This document shows, one piece after another, positions 36,841 to 46,975 of a stretch of 64,000 nucleotides of DNA (position 1 is its first letter; every line of letters begins with the position of its first letter). The position numbers were made by a program, and so were the translations under genes. Below the pieces are notes generated by a model, which worked only from the letters and a program-made list of their open reading frames with translations, did not search any database and was not told the origin of the DNA. Source of the stretch: Clostridia bacterium (GTDB taxonomy: Bacteria; Bacillota; Clostridia; Peptostreptococcales; Anaerovoracaceae); the NCBI GenBank assembly GCA_910575405.1, contig CAJTER010000004.1:1-64000 (forward strand). The letters are read 5' to 3'.

Positions 36841-37389
36841 ATGAAAATTTTTGTTACCAGTGATACTCATGGGAGAATTGATAAAGTCGAAGAGGTCTGG
36901 AGCCGGCTCACAGATGTGGATCTCGTCATCCATCTAGGGGATTATGAAAAAGATGCCCTGCGCCTTCAGTCCGTCCTGCAGACAGAGGTCATCTCTGTAA
37001 AGGGGAATATGGACGGTTCTTACAGCTCGGAGGATTACAAAATCGTAGAAACGGAATTCGGAGACCTGTTTCTGACCCACGGACACATGTTCAATGTAAA
37101 AGCATCCCCTCTCAGTTTGATTTATAAGGCTCAGGAAGCGGGCTGCAAGGCTGCACTCTTTGGCCATACCCACAGGCCGGCTTATGAGGAAACAAGCGGG
37201 CTTTACCTCGTGAATCCGGGAAGCCTTTCCCAGCCTAGGGATGGTACAGAAGGCTCCTATGCCATCATCCATACTGCCCCGGATTCCTTTCACTGCGCCA
37301 TTGTGTATTATTCCAGTCTGAGTCCGAAAAAAAAGCCGCCTCAGCGCGGACGGCTCTCTTCCATGCTCAATTACAGCGACCGTTTTTAA
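36841..37389 (+). CDS. YfcE/MJ0936-type metallophosphoesterase
   Basis: 182 residues from ATG 36841 (GGAGG 7 bases upstream). Metal-site motifs: SDTHG (residues 7-11), HLGDYE, KGNMDG, THGHMFNV and FGHTHRP; NPGS follows. Small bacterial members hydrolyse phosphodiesters such as bis-p-nitrophenyl phosphate or 2',3'-cyclic nucleotides. Divergent from rimP and convergent with carB, so it stands alone. Physiological substrate unknown. Confidence 0.92.
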   Translation: MKIFVTSDTHGRIDKVEEVWSRLTDVDLVIHLGDYEKDALRLQSVLQTEVISVKGNMDGSYSSEDYKIVETEFGDLFLTHGHMFNVKASPLSLIYKAQEAGCKAALFGHTHRPAYEETSGLYLVNPGSLSQPRDGTEGSYAIIHTAPDSFHCAIVYYSSLSPKKKPPQRGRLSSMLNYSDRF

Positions 37390-37473
37390 GCTGCCGCTTT
37401 TTTTGCCAAAATATCAAAACCCGGCATCCTCCGGCAAAGGTCTGGCTGGAATTAGCATTCTCCGCAGGCTTCT

Positions 37474-40400
37474 TTACAAGGGCCTGTACTCCAGCTTTGT
37501 TTCATTCTGCTTCATGCTGATAGCGATGAGAAAAGCTGCCGCCGTATCCATGCATGTCATAACTGGAAGCCCCCGTTCAATGGCCTTGCGCCGGATTGGG
37601 AAGGTGTCGCTCTCCGGCCTGTTTGCGACCTTCGGTGTATTGATGAGGATATGGATCTCTTCACCTATTTGCGAGAGCGCCTGCTGATAGCTGATGATTT
37701 CCGCTTCAATTCCCGCTTCTTTCAAAAAAGCGCCCGTTCCTTCTGAGGCACAGATATGAAAGCCTGCCTTGGCGTATCGCCCGATAGTTTTTGCTGCTGC
37801 CGCGTTTTTGTCCGGATCCCGCAATGTGACAAAGACCGTGCCTTCCGTGGGAATCCTCGTTCCCGCTGCCAGAAAGCCTTTGTAAACCGCCCTGCTGAGA
37901 TTCGTATCAATTCCCAGAACCTCGCCTGTTGATTTCATTTCAGGTCCCAGGGCCATGTCCATGTTGGTCAGCTTCGCATTGGAGAAGACCGGAACCTTTA
38001 CAGCATAATAATCCGCTTTTTTGTAGAGGCCTGTTCCGTATCCCAAGTCCTTCAGCTTGCGACCCAGCATTACCGCTACCGCAAGCTTGACCATAGGAAC
38101 CTTTGTTACCTTGCTGAGAATGGGCACAGTTCTTGAAGCACGCGGATTTACTTCGATGACATAAATCTTATTGCCGTCATAAGCATACTGGATATTGACC
38201 AGCCCCACAACCTTCAGAGCCTTTGTGATTTTCCTGGTATACTCAATGAGAGTGTCCTCCACTTCCTGGGAAAGTGTAAAGTGCGGGTATACGCTGATGC
38301 TGTCTCCCGAATGAACGCCCGTCCGTTCGATATGCTCCATAATTCCCGGAATCAGCACATCCTCGCCGTCTGAAACCGCATCCACCTCAATTTCCTTTCC
38401 CTGTACATATTTGTCGATTAAAACAGGGTGCTCGGCAGAAATAGACACAGCTTCCTTCAGATAGCGGCGCAGCTCAATGTCGCTGTAAACAACCTGCATG
38501 GCCCTGCCCCCGATTACATAGGACGGCCGGACCACCAGCGGGTATCCCAGCTTTTCTACTGCCGCGAAGGCTTCCTCCTGAGTCGTAACCGCCATGCCCT
38601 CGGGAACGGAAATTCCGATTTCGCCCAGAAGCTGACAGAACTTTTCCCGATCTTCCGCCAGGTCGATATACTGATATGGTGTTCCCAGAATGTTGATGCT
38701 GCGGCTGTAGAGCTTTTCTGCCAGATTGAGGGAAGTCTGTCCGCCAAACTGGAGAATGACGCCGTAGGGCCGTTCTTTTTTGATGACATTCATCACATTG
38801 TCGATATGCAGGGATTCAAAGTACAGCTTATCAGAGGTATCAAAATCCGTGCTGACGGTTTCCGGATTATTGTTCATAATAATGGCTTCATAACCCATCT
38901 CCTTGATGGCCCATACGCCCTGAACACAGCAATAGTCAAACTCAATACCCTGGCCGATTCGGATGGGGCCTGATCCCACTACCAGAATCTTTTCTTCATC
39001 CGAGACCTGAACCTCATCCTCGCCGTCATAGCAGGAATAATAGTAAGGCGTAGCAGCATCAAATTCACCGCCGCAGGTATCGACCATTTTGTACACGGGG
39101 AAAATGTCGTTATAAATACGAATATCCTGCAGAACTTCTCTGGGCACACCGGAAAGCCGGAGAATCTCCGTGTCTGTAAAGCCCCTTGATTCGGCTTCAT
39201 AAAGCAGTTCTTTGGTAAGAGGCTGTGTCTGCAGCGTTTTTTCCAGATCAATAATGCCTTTTATCTTATTTAAGAACCAGCGGTCGATGCGCAGCATTTC
39301 GTACAGACTTTCCACATCCACCAGTTCTCTTCTCAGGGCCTCCGCGATGCAGAAGATACGTTCATCATCGCAGGCTGCCAGTTTTTTCATCAGGCCTTCA
39401 TTATCCAGATTGGAGACAAAGGGAATCCGCATACCGTCGCACTTGATTTCCACTGAAGTAAGGGCTTTCAAAAGAGCGCTTTCAAAGGTTCTGCAGATGG
39501 ACATAACCTCGCCGGTGGCTTTCATCTGAGTGCCCAGCTTTCTGGAGGCGGTGCGGAATTTATCAAAAGGCCATTTAGGAAACTTTACGACGCAGTAATC
39601 CAGGACCGGTTCAAAACAGGCACTTGTTTCCCTTGTTACATAATTTTTCAGCTCATCCAGGTTATAGCCCAGAGCAATCTTGGCCGCAATTTTAGCAATG
39701 GGATAGCCTGCTGCTTTGGATGCCAGAGCAGAGGAACGGCTTACTCTCGGATTGACTTCAATTACAATATATTCGCCATTATCCGGATTCAGAGCAAACT
39801 GCACATTGCAGCCGCCTTCGATCTCAAGGCTGCGGATGATTTTCACAGCAGAATCTCTCAGCATCTGATATTCCTCGTCCCGCAAGGTCTGAGTAGGCGC
39901 TACCACAATACTATCTCCTGTATGTACACCCACTGGATCCAGGTTTTCCATGCTACATATGATGATGCAATTGTCCCGGCTGTCCCGCATAACCTCGTAT
40001 TCGATTTCCTTCCAGCCTGCAACTGATTTTTCCAGCAGGATCTGCCCGATGGCGCTGTTTTCAATTCCCCTCTGGCACAGCAGTTCCAGCTCCTTATCAT
40101 TCGTAGCCACACCGCCGCCTGTGCCGCCTAATGTGTATGCCGGACGAATGATCACCGGATATCCGATTTTTTTTACGAATGCATGGCATTCTTCAAAAGT
40201 CGTGGCTATAATGCTGGGGGGAATAGGTTCTCCGATGCTCTGCATCAACTTTTTGAATTCTTCTCTATCCTCCGCTTTCTCAATGCTTTCCCTGTTTACA
40301 CCCAGCAGCTTTACCTTGTACCTTTCCAAAATTCCTTTTTCTTCAAGAGCCATGGCCAGATTCAGCCCCGTCTGTCCCCCAAAGCCTGCCAGAATTCCAT

Positions 40401-40650
40401 CCGGCCGCTCTTTTTTCAGAATATCCTCCATAGCTTCTTCTGTGAGGGGCTCCATGTAGACCTTATCGGCAATTCCCTCGTCCGTCATAATGGTTGCCGG
40501 GTTGCTGTTTACCAGGATCGTTTCGATTCCTTCTTCTTTAATTGCTTTGCAGGCCTGAGTTCCCGCATAGTCAAATTCCGCTGCCTGTCCGATTATGATG
40601 GGGCCGGAGCCGATTATGAGTAATTTATTTAATGAAGCTTTTCTAGGCAT
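37474..40650 (-). CDS. carB: Carbamoyl-phosphate synthase large subunit
   Basis: 1058 residues, complete. Two homologous ATP-grasp halves (begin KLLIIGSGPIIIGQAAEFDYAG and KILVVGSGPIRIGQGIEFDY) with VEVNPRVSRSSALASK and VEVNPRASRTVPILSK as metal-binding segments, then the C-terminal allosteric MGS-like domain. It makes carbamoyl phosphate for arginine and pyrimidine synthesis with CarA. Its start overlaps the carA stop by 8 bases. Confidence 0.98.
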   Translation of the reverse strand: MPRKASLNKLLIIGSGPIIIGQAAEFDYAGTQACKAIKEEGIETILVNSNPATIMTDEGIADKVYMEPLTEEAMEDILKKERPDGILAGFGGQTGLNLAMALEEKGILERYKVKLLGVNRESIEKAEDREEFKKLMQSIGEPIPPSIIATTFEECHAFVKKIGYPVIIRPAYTLGGTGGGVATNDKELELLCQRGIENSAIGQILLEKSVAGWKEIEYEVMRDSRDNCIIICSMENLDPVGVHTGDSIVVAPTQTLRDEEYQMLRDSAVKIIRSLEIEGGCNVQFALNPDNGEYIVIEVNPRVSRSSALASKAAGYPIAKIAAKIALGYNLDELKNYVTRETSACFEPVLDYCVVKFPKWPFDKFRTASRKLGTQMKATGEVMSICRTFESALLKALTSVEIKCDGMRIPFVSNLDNEGLMKKLAACDDERIFCIAEALRRELVDVESLYEMLRIDRWFLNKIKGIIDLEKTLQTQPLTKELLYEAESRGFTDTEILRLSGVPREVLQDIRIYNDIFPVYKMVDTCGGEFDAATPYYYSCYDGEDEVQVSDEEKILVVGSGPIRIGQGIEFDYCCVQGVWAIKEMGYEAIIMNNNPETVSTDFDTSDKLYFESLHIDNVMNVIKKERPYGVILQFGGQTSLNLAEKLYSRSINILGTPYQYIDLAEDREKFCQLLGEIGISVPEGMAVTTQEEAFAAVEKLGYPLVVRPSYVIGGRAMQVVYSDIELRRYLKEAVSISAEHPVLIDKYVQGKEIEVDAVSDGEDVLIPGIMEHIERTGVHSGDSISVYPHFTLSQEVEDTLIEYTRKITKALKVVGLVNIQYAYDGNKIYVIEVNPRASRTVPILSKVTKVPMVKLAVAVMLGRKLKDLGYGTGLYKKADYYAVKVPVFSNAKLTNMDMALGPEMKSTGEVLGIDTNLSRAVYKGFLAAGTRIPTEGTVFVTLRDPDKNAAAAKTIGRYAKAGFHICASEGTGAFLKEAGIEAEIISYQQALSQIGEEIHILINTPKVANRPESDTFPIRRKAIERGLPVMTCMDTAAAFLIAISMKQNETKLEYRPL

Positions 40651-41752
40651 GATTCTTACCGCCTTTCATGAGAGTTACAAATTTGTCAAAGAGATACTGG
40701 CTGTCGTTTGGCCCTGGTGATGCTTCCGGATGAAACTGAACCGAAAATACGGGAAGCTCCCTGTGCGCCATTCCCTCTACAGTCCCATCGTTGAGATTGA
40801 GGTGGGTGACCTCCATGCCTCCCAGCATAATGCTTTCCATTTTTACCGCATAACCGTGATTTTGGGATGTAATGTAGGAACGTTTTGTTTCCGTATCATA
40901 TACTCCGTGATTGCCGCCTCTGTGGCCGTATTTGAGTTTGTAGGTTTTCCCTCCTGCCGCAAGGGCCAGAATCTGGTGTCCCATACAAATGCCGAAAATG
41001 GGAACATCTGCATCTCTCAAAAGAATTGCGGTTTCCCTCACCGCTTCCTTTGCTTCCTCCGGATCTCCGGGTCCATTTGTGAGAAAAATACCGTCAGGCT
41101 GATAATCCAGGATTTCCTGTGCAGACGTTCCATAAGGAAACATTTCCAGACTGCATCCCCGGCTCATGAGGGATTTCAGAATATTCGCCTTTACTCCAAA
41201 ATCCAGCACAGCAACCCTGCAGCAGCCGCCTTCCCCCAAGCTGGTACGCTCTTTTACGGAAACTTCCTTCATCCAGTCTCCCCGCAGCTCCTGAGAACCG
41301 CATATACGCTTTGCATCTTCAATGGAAATTCCCTCACTGCTGATAACGCATTTTATGGTTCCCTGCGTGCGGATTTTCTTTGTAAGCTTTCTGGTGTCAA
41401 TGCCCCATACCCCCGGCGTGTCCTGCTCTTTCAACCATTCATCCAGGGTTTTAACACAATTGGTATTAGACGGATTTTTGCATAAATCCTTTATAACGAG
41501 GCCAAAAGCATGAATTCCGCCCGATTCATTATCAATATCGCTGATCCCGTAATTGCCCATCAGCGGATAAGTCATGGTAATAATCTGTCCTTTATAGGAA
41601 GGATCCGTCAGTATTTTCTGATAGCCTGTCATAGATGTATTGAAGACTAATTCGCCGACTTTTGTTGCCTTAGCGCCAAAGCCATACCCTCTATAGACTG
41701 ATCCATCCTCCAGATAAATCAGGCCCTCCATTTTTTCCTTCATGTTCTCCAT
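40643..41752 (-). CDS. carA: Carbamoyl-phosphate synthase small subunit (glutamine amidotransferase)
   Basis: 369 residues from ATG 41752 (AAGGAAG 6 bases upstream). N-terminal CPSase_sm_chain domain (YLEDGSVYRGYGFG, NTSMTGYQKILTDPSY) and class I glutaminase with catalytic Cys in FGICMGHQ and His/Glu in VQFHPEASPGP. It supplies ammonia to CarB. No upstream PyrR-type attenuator was found in the 160 bases between the start and the hairpin at 41911. Confidence 0.98.
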   Translation of the reverse strand: MENMKEKMEGLIYLEDGSVYRGYGFGAKATKVGELVFNTSMTGYQKILTDPSYKGQIITMTYPLMGNYGISDIDNESGGIHAFGLVIKDLCKNPSNTNCVKTLDEWLKEQDTPGVWGIDTRKLTKKIRTQGTIKCVISSEGISIEDAKRICGSQELRGDWMKEVSVKERTSLGEGGCCRVAVLDFGVKANILKSLMSRGCSLEMFPYGTSAQEILDYQPDGIFLTNGPGDPEEAKEAVRETAILLRDADVPIFGICMGHQILALAAGGKTYKLKYGHRGGNHGVYDTETKRSYITSQNHGYAVKMESIMLGGMEVTHLNLNDGTVEGMAHRELPVFSVQFHPEASPGPNDSQYLFDKFVTLMKGGKNHA

Positions 41753-41910
41753 CTTGTACTTCCTTTTATTCTTTAATTTTCTATTCAAATAATTATACAT
41801 CTTTATTTATTATTATTCAAGCAATTCTTTCAAAAAACTTTTAACAGTTTCCGTTCCTCTTTGTTTTCCGTTCAGATGACAATAATCATTGCCGCAGCGG
41901 TGGGATCATA

Positions 41911-41978
41911 AAAAGACCTCTGAAGCGCCAAACTGCAGCTTTCACTATTTCTGCAATCTTTCCGCTTTAGAGGTCTTT
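41911..41978 (-). terminator. Long hairpin terminator after the thioesterase gene
   Basis: On the minus strand AAAGACCTCTAAAGCG pairs with CGCTTCAGAGGTCTTT; the loop contains a second stem (TGCAG/CTGCA). A TTTTTAT tail follows. It separates the thioesterase cluster from carAB; promoters for carAB must lie between 41753 and 41910. Confidence 0.8.
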
Positions 41979-42041
41979 GAGGTATCGTATGTTCCCTGTG
42001 ACAGGAACGAGCTTTTTGTTCTGCTTTCTACCAGGCCGCGC

Positions 42042-42500
42042 CTACCGCTTTTCTTTTGTCGTATCCACATTCATATAAACGGTAGCTGCTGTAGCTGCCA
42101 GCTTTCCTGTGGTTTTGCTCTCTGCCTGACAGACGATCTGCGTAATCCTCCTGCCTGCAGCTGTCGCCTTTGCCGTTACCAGCAGAGTATCCCCCACCTG
42201 TACCGGCCGGATATATTTTACGTCCAGACTGATGGTAGGTGCATAATTTTCCCCTGCGCAAAAGCGCGCAACAGCGGCAGCCGTGATATCAAAGGCCGTG
42301 CATATAATTCCTCCGTGCATCATGCCTCCGCGATTTGCCTGCCACTCCTGAACCGGGAATCCCAGGGTAATGGAATTCTCATGGCTGCTGCAGCCTATTT
42401 TAATGGACTTCATCATTCCATTAACCGTCTGCTCCTGCTTTACATTATTTTCATACATGGTTTTTTCCAAGTATTCTTCCATTTGTTTTTGTCTCTCCAT
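42042..42500 (-). CDS. PaaI-type hotdog-fold thioesterase
   Basis: 152 residues from ATG 42500 (GGGAGG 5 bases upstream; an earlier in-frame ATG at 42521 overlaps the dsdA end). Hotdog motifs: NRGGMMHGGIICTAFDITAAAVAR and SLDVKYIRPVQVGDTLLVTAKA. Such enzymes hydrolyse acyl- or aryl-CoA thioesters. It is third in a cluster with the 2-hydroxyacid dehydrogenase and D-serine dehydratase. Confidence 0.85.
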   Translation of the reverse strand: MERQKQMEEYLEKTMYENNVKQEQTVNGMMKSIKIGCSSHENSITLGFPVQEWQANRGGMMHGGIICTAFDITAAAVARFCAGENYAPTISLDVKYIRPVQVGDTLLVTAKATAAGRRITQIVCQAESKTTGKLAATAATVYMNVDTTKEKR

Positions 42501-42513
42501 CCGTTCCTCCCTT

Positions 42514-43761
42514 TTATGCATGGTGATAGAATGCTTCCATTTCTTCTTTCGGCACCATAGCGCCTCCTGTCATCCATACAATATGAACCGGCTGGCACTC
42601 ATCACTGCAGACTACGTGCCTGGTCCCTTCAAATCCAGCGCAGGCAGATGGCTCCACATACAGATGTTCTGTATCAGCCAGAAGCCTCAGATAGGAATAC
42701 AGCTTATGATCCTCCACCGTATAGCACCCCTGCAGCAGAGTTTCCATCACAGTTCCTGCTAGTCCAGATGCTCTTCCTACTGCAAGGCCGTCAGCCTCTG
42801 TCTTTGCATCCAGTCCAATATCCTGGACACAGACCTGGTTGTAAAGCCCGGTAGCCATGCCCAGGGTCATGCATGGCGCATGGGTCGGTTCTGCGAAGAT
42901 ACAGTGAATATGAGGGCCTATAACTGTTTTCAGCCCAAAAGTTACACCTCCCGGAGCGCCCCCTACGCCGCAGGGCAAATAAACAAAAATAGGATGGGTT
43001 TCATCGGCTGTAATTCCGCATTCATCCAATTGTTTTTTCAAACGCTTTCCTGCAACTGCATATCCCAGAAACAGATCCTTTGAATTTTCATCATCAACAA
43101 AATGGCAGTTCGGATCCCGCTCCGCTTCCTTTCGTCCCTCGGCAACCGCCTTTTGATAATCGCTGGGATATTCAATGACTGTTACGCCTTTTTCCCGCAG
43201 CAGATCTTTTTTCCACTGACGCGCATCTGCCGACATGTGAACCGTTACCTGAAAGCCAAACATGGCGCTGATAATGCCAATGGAAAGTCCCAAGTTTCCC
43301 GTTGAACCTACGGATACACGGTATTTTGAAAAAAACTCCCGAAAGGGCGCCTCCGCCAGCTTGCTGTAATCCTCCTCTACGCGCAGCATTCCATGCTCCA
43401 TGGCTACGGTTTCCGCGAATTTGAGGATTTCATAAATGCCGCCTCTTGCCTTTATGGAGCCGGAAATGGGCAGATGGCTGTCGCATTTTAAAAATAGCCT
43501 GCCTTCTATGCCCATAGCCTCTCTCATGGACACTGCTTCCCTGAGCGGAGACTCGATCAAGCCGCCCGCCGGATCTGTCTGCGGAAACACCTTCTTGATA
43601 TAGGGAGCAAAGCGTTTCAGCCGCTCCTCCGCATCATCAATATCCTGCAGGCTAAAAGGCAGCTTTGCATCGCTGCCATAATTGGGATTTCCCCAGTACA
43701 CTTCTTCATACTGGCTCATAGGCCCTGCCAAAGGGCACTTTTCTATCAGCGCATCAATCAT
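42514..43761 (-). CDS. dsdA: D-serine dehydratase (D-serine ammonia-lyase)
   Basis: 415 residues, close to E. coli DsdA throughout. The PLP lysine is in [18 protein letters not shown]; other DsdA blocks are [45 protein letters not shown] and [22 protein letters not shown]. It converts D-serine to pyruvate and ammonia, for use of or protection against D-serine. The start ATG 43761 follows the dehydrogenase stop by 13 bases; no DsdC or D-serine permease is nearby. Confidence 0.95.
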   Translation of the reverse strand: MIDALIEKCPLAGPMSQYEEVYWGNPNYGSDAKLPFSLQDIDDAEERLKRFAPYIKKVFPQTDPAGGLIESPLREAVSMREAMGIEGRLFLKCDSHLPISGSIKARGGIYEILKFAETVAMEHGMLRVEEDYSKLAEAPFREFFSKYRVSVGSTGNLGLSIGIISAMFGFQVTVHMSADARQWKKDLLREKGVTVIEYPSDYQKAVAEGRKEAERDPNCHFVDDENSKDLFLGYAVAGKRLKKQLDECGITADETHPIFVYLPCGVGGAPGGVTFGLKTVIGPHIHCIFAEPTHAPCMTLGMATGLYNQVCVQDIGLDAKTEADGLAVGRASGLAGTVMETLLQGCYTVEDHKLYSYLRLLADTEHLYVEPSACAGFEGTRHVVCSDECQPVHIVWMTGGAMVPKEEMEAFYHHA

Positions 43762-43774
43762 TAGAAGACACCTC

Positions 43775-44722
43775 TCATACAATCTTATTGATCGGACTGC
43801 CCTTCATCCACTGATGGATGTTTTCAAAGACAATCTCAGCCCGTTTTTCCATGGATTCCGCTGTTGCAAAGGCCACATGAGGCGTGACAATTGTATTCGG
43901 CGTATGGAGAAGGGGATGTCCAGTATCCAGAGGCGGTTCTGTTTCAAACACATCAATGCCTGCCCCTGCCAGCTTTCCTGTTTCAAGCGCCTCGGCTACA
44001 GCCTGAGAGTCGATTACAGGTCCTCTTGCTGCATTAATGAGGATAGCCCCCTGTTTTACCCATTGCAGGGTTTCTCTGTTGATCAGACCTTTTGACTGTT
44101 CTGTAACCGGACAGTGAAGCGTTACAATATCCGACTGCCCCAGCAGTTCATTCAGCGGCATATATTCCATATCCTCTGTGCTCTTTTTATTCGAAAAGCC
44201 GTTATACGCAGCAGTTTTGCATCCAAAGGTGCGGCAAAGCTCTCCTACCCGGGTTCCGATTGCCCCGGTCCCGATAATTCCTACGGTTTTGCCTCTCAGC
44301 TCATTTCCCACGAGCCCAGCCTTTGTTCCGCCTTCCCTGCAGCGCACATCTGCCTGAGGGACATTTCGCAGAAGGGAAAGCATCATGCAGAGAGTCAGCT
44401 CTGCAACAGAGTCATTGGAATAACCGGAGGCATTGCTCACCGCAATGCCTTTTTCTTTTGCAGCCTTAATATCCACATGGTCCACACCTGTAAAGGCGAT
44501 ATCAATAAACTTCAAATTCCGGCATTGTTTAATCACATCTCCGGAAAGGGGCATATTGGCAATCACAAGGATATCCGCATCCATGCATCGGGCCGCCTGC
44601 AGGGACTTATCATCATCCCGCTCATAAAGTTCAAATGTATGCCCCGCTTCTTTTAAGGGCTTTACGTATTGATCCAAAAGTTCTCCGCTGATAGACAGAG
44701 ACTCCAGCATTACGATTTTCAC
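43775..44722 (-). CDS. D-isomer-specific 2-hydroxyacid dehydrogenase
   Basis: 315 residues from GTG 44722 (GGAGG 8 bases upstream). NAD-binding domain with [20 protein letters not shown], Asp/Arg region [13 protein letters not shown], the Glu of ETEPPLD and catalytic His in TPHVAFAT. Family members include D-lactate, glycerate and phosphoglycerate dehydrogenases; there is no ACT domain, so SerA is unlikely. Clustered with dsdA, which releases pyruvate; reduction of a keto acid to a D-hydroxy acid would fit (inference). Confidence 0.9.
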   Translation of the reverse strand: MKIVMLESLSISGELLDQYVKPLKEAGHTFELYERDDDKSLQAARCMDADILVIANMPLSGDVIKQCRNLKFIDIAFTGVDHVDIKAAKEKGIAVSNASGYSNDSVAELTLCMMLSLLRNVPQADVRCREGGTKAGLVGNELRGKTVGIIGTGAIGTRVGELCRTFGCKTAAYNGFSNKKSTEDMEYMPLNELLGQSDIVTLHCPVTEQSKGLINRETLQWVKQGAILINAARGPVIDSQAVAEALETGKLAGAGIDVFETEPPLDTGHPLLHTPNTIVTPHVAFATAESMEKRAEIVFENIHQWMKGSPINKIV

Positions 44723-44763
44723 AATGGTTTCCTCCTTGCTCTTATTCCGATTTTTCGTTCTTC

Positions 44764-46005
44764 TCAGTCCAGCTTGATTTTCGGCTTATTCAGCATCTTG
44801 TATTCGTACATCAGCTTATCCGCTTCCCTCAGCATCATACTTTTATTTGCAGACGAAAATTCCGCTGTATCTACAATACCGTAACTGAAGGATTTTCTAT
44901 ATGAAACGGATTCTCCCCTACCCCTGTGAAGCAGGTTGTAACGCTTTTCTTCAAGCTTGTGCTCCAGCTGATTCTTTTTGCAGTTCCTTACCAGAAGCAA
45001 AAATTCATCTCCGCCAATTCTGGCCAGTTCTTTTTCTCCCTCTACATCTGACAGCGTACCTGCGGCCTGCTTGATATAACGATCTCCTTCTTCATGCCCA
45101 AAGGCATCGTTTGCATATTTCAAATTGTCCAGATCAATAAAGGTCAGACAGAATTGCTCCTTAGCTTCCACCCATTTATCCAGTACCTGCATGATGTAGT
45201 GCCGGTTGTGGAGCCCTGTCAGAGCATCAAAAAATGCCAGGCCCTCCATTTCCAGCTCTTTGCGCCGTTCCTCTGTAATATCTTCAATAATAAAGGCGAT
45301 GGCAGGCTGTTCCTCCCATTGTACCGCATTCACATCCACCAGGAAATACCACTTTGTAGAAAGTCCGCTCTGATCGTCCTGAATCGTAATTTCTGTTTCC
45401 CAGTTTTTCAGTGTTCCGTCAGTTTCACTAAGCTGATTTTGTATCCGGTCTTTCAGCTTGCGTATCAGCGCCGGATTCGACTCGCTTATGCGATCCACAG
45501 CCTTGTTTCGGTAAAGCTCTCCCGTTTCTACAGACAAAATCATTACCATATGATGTGCAATATTATCCGTTACCCGTTTGAACAGCTCCATTGATTTGAT
45601 GGCTTCATCCCTGCTCTGCTCCAGGTATCCCTGCTTTTCCTGAAGCTGCTTTGCCATATCGTTAAAGGCTTCTGAAAATTCACCCATAAAATCAATTTTC
45701 TGGCTGTAATCGCCCTTACTGATCTGCTTTGCCTGCCATGCAATATGCTTCATGGTAGCCTGCAGGGATTTTAGTGAATCCACCAGAACATTGTCGCTAT
45801 CTGGTATTTCGATATCCAGGCATCCATCGCTGAGCTGCGTACTCATCTCTTTCATTTCTCCCATCCAGCGTGCAAGAAGCTGCAGACCTTCTCCCAGCTC
45901 TCTGAAATCTTCTGGAAGTGTTGAAATATCAATCGGATCAGCTTTGTCTTCAGTAATAATCGCTTTCAGATAATTAAATAGAACCTTTTGTGGTGCAGTT
46001 TCCAT
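44764..46005 (-). CDS. Soluble HAMP-PAS-GGDEF diguanylate cyclase
   Basis: 413 residues from ATG 46005 (AGGAGG just upstream). No membrane segment. A HAMP-like helical region (about 60-135, ISKGDYSQKIDFMGEFSEAFN), a PAS-like sensor domain (about 145-250) and a GGDEF domain (about 255-413) with intact ARIGGDEF. The position of the usual inhibitory RxxD site reads E-G-E-K, so product inhibition is probably absent. It would make cyclic di-GMP. The start overlaps the V4R gene end, so sensor and cyclase are translationally coupled. Confidence 0.92.
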   Translation of the reverse strand: METAPQKVLFNYLKAIITEDKADPIDISTLPEDFRELGEGLQLLARWMGEMKEMSTQLSDGCLDIEIPDSDNVLVDSLKSLQATMKHIAWQAKQISKGDYSQKIDFMGEFSEAFNDMAKQLQEKQGYLEQSRDEAIKSMELFKRVTDNIAHHMVMILSVETGELYRNKAVDRISESNPALIRKLKDRIQNQLSETDGTLKNWETEITIQDDQSGLSTKWYFLVDVNAVQWEEQPAIAFIIEDITEERRKELEMEGLAFFDALTGLHNRHYIMQVLDKWVEAKEQFCLTFIDLDNLKYANDAFGHEEGDRYIKQAAGTLSDVEGEKELARIGGDEFLLLVRNCKKNQLEHKLEEKRYNLLHRGRGESVSYRKSFSYGIVDTAEFSSANKSMMLREADKLMYEYKMLNKPKIKLD

Positions 46006-46013
46006 TGCTCCTC

Positions 46014-46571
46014 CTATTCCCTTCTTGGTGCTGCCCGCCTCTGTCCCCGGAACCGACAGACGCGATCGCCCTTTGCCCAACAATCAATTTCCTCTACATG
46101 ATATTCTTTTCCGGTATATGCATACAGCAGGCCCTCGAGAAACCCTTCGTCATAATGACAAACTACTTCTCCTGTGACAGGAAGTCCGCTGCAATCCAGA
46201 TCTTCTCCTACTGTAAGTACAATCTCTTTTGTTTCTTCATCAAAACTCTCAATTCTCAGAATACCGATTTTCATATCCCTGAAAATTGACTGCAGCTGCG
46301 AAACAAATTCGTTAAAGTCCTTTGTCAGATCCAGCATGTTGCAGGCGAATTCCTTTCCTGCCAGAAGGCCTGCTTTTATAAACAGTTCATGTGCCTTGTC
46401 TTCTCCCAGTTCCCTGGCTAGTACATCCAGCATCGTAAAAGCCATCAAACGGTAGACCAGTACCGGCATATTTTCGCCCAGATGCTCTCTTCCCTTTTCC
46501 ACATCACCTAAGCTGTCCCAGGTAAAAATGCAGTGGGATTCCGGCCTTTCTTTTTTAAAAATATTATTCAT
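46014..46571 (-). CDS. V4R-domain protein, putative small-molecule sensor
   Basis: 185 residues from ATG 46571. The C-terminal part is a V4R (4-vinyl reductase) domain ending in CWAKGDRVCRFRGQ, the typical C-x-x-x-G-x-x-x-C-R-F pattern. V4R domains bind hydrophobic small molecules in several bacterial regulators. Its stop overlaps the start of the diguanylate cyclase gene (46005), suggesting it supplies the signal input. Ligand unknown. Confidence 0.85.
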   Translation of the reverse strand: MNNIFKKERPESHCIFTWDSLGDVEKGREHLGENMPVLVYRLMAFTMLDVLARELGEDKAHELFIKAGLLAGKEFACNMLDLTKDFNEFVSQLQSIFRDMKIGILRIESFDEETKEIVLTVGEDLDCSGLPVTGEVVCHYDEGFLEGLLYAYTGKEYHVEEIDCWAKGDRVCRFRGQRRAAPRRE

Positions 46572-46975
46572 GCACTGTTCCCTTTCCCTATTTAGTTTTG
46601 ATTTTTTTATTATATCATAATTCCTCATCATAAAGAAGACGCTTGTTTATGAAAAGATTGATTTTTCCTGTAATCGGGTTTACATCTCCATGCTTCTTAC
46701 CTTCTCTAATTCCAATTTACGACTTTATTCTAGCATACAGCACAGCCTTAATGCAAGACTCCCTTGAAGACCTAAAATCAAAACGAACGCCCTCAGAAGC
46801 TTTGCCGGCCTCCTCCGATTATTACGACTTTCATGTTTGATAAACAGCAATCTAAAACCCCCAGCCCTTTCATACTATGACGGACCGGGGGTCAAAAATG
46901 GAATTCCTACTTTAAAATTGTGAAACTTAAAAGCTTTCCCTAGGTTCTTCTGAAGCGTCTGCCTGTTTCTTCCTG
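46572..46975. other. Intergenic region between V4R and NhaC-type genes
   Basis: About 400 bases. It holds the terminator at 46853-46895 and the upstream region of the V4R gene. No gene was recognised. Confidence 0.5.
46853..46895 (-). terminator. Terminator after the NhaC-type gene
   Basis: ACCCCC...GGGGGT stem (arms about 46857-46862 and 46885-46890) followed on the minus strand by TTTTA; about 80 bases beyond the stop codon. Confidence 0.6.

Noticed and set aside
41753-41910. Search for a PyrR-type attenuator or other leader control before carAB
   Set aside because: No anti-terminator/terminator pair or PyrR-binding motif was seen; the large hairpin at 41911 belongs to the upstream thioesterase gene.
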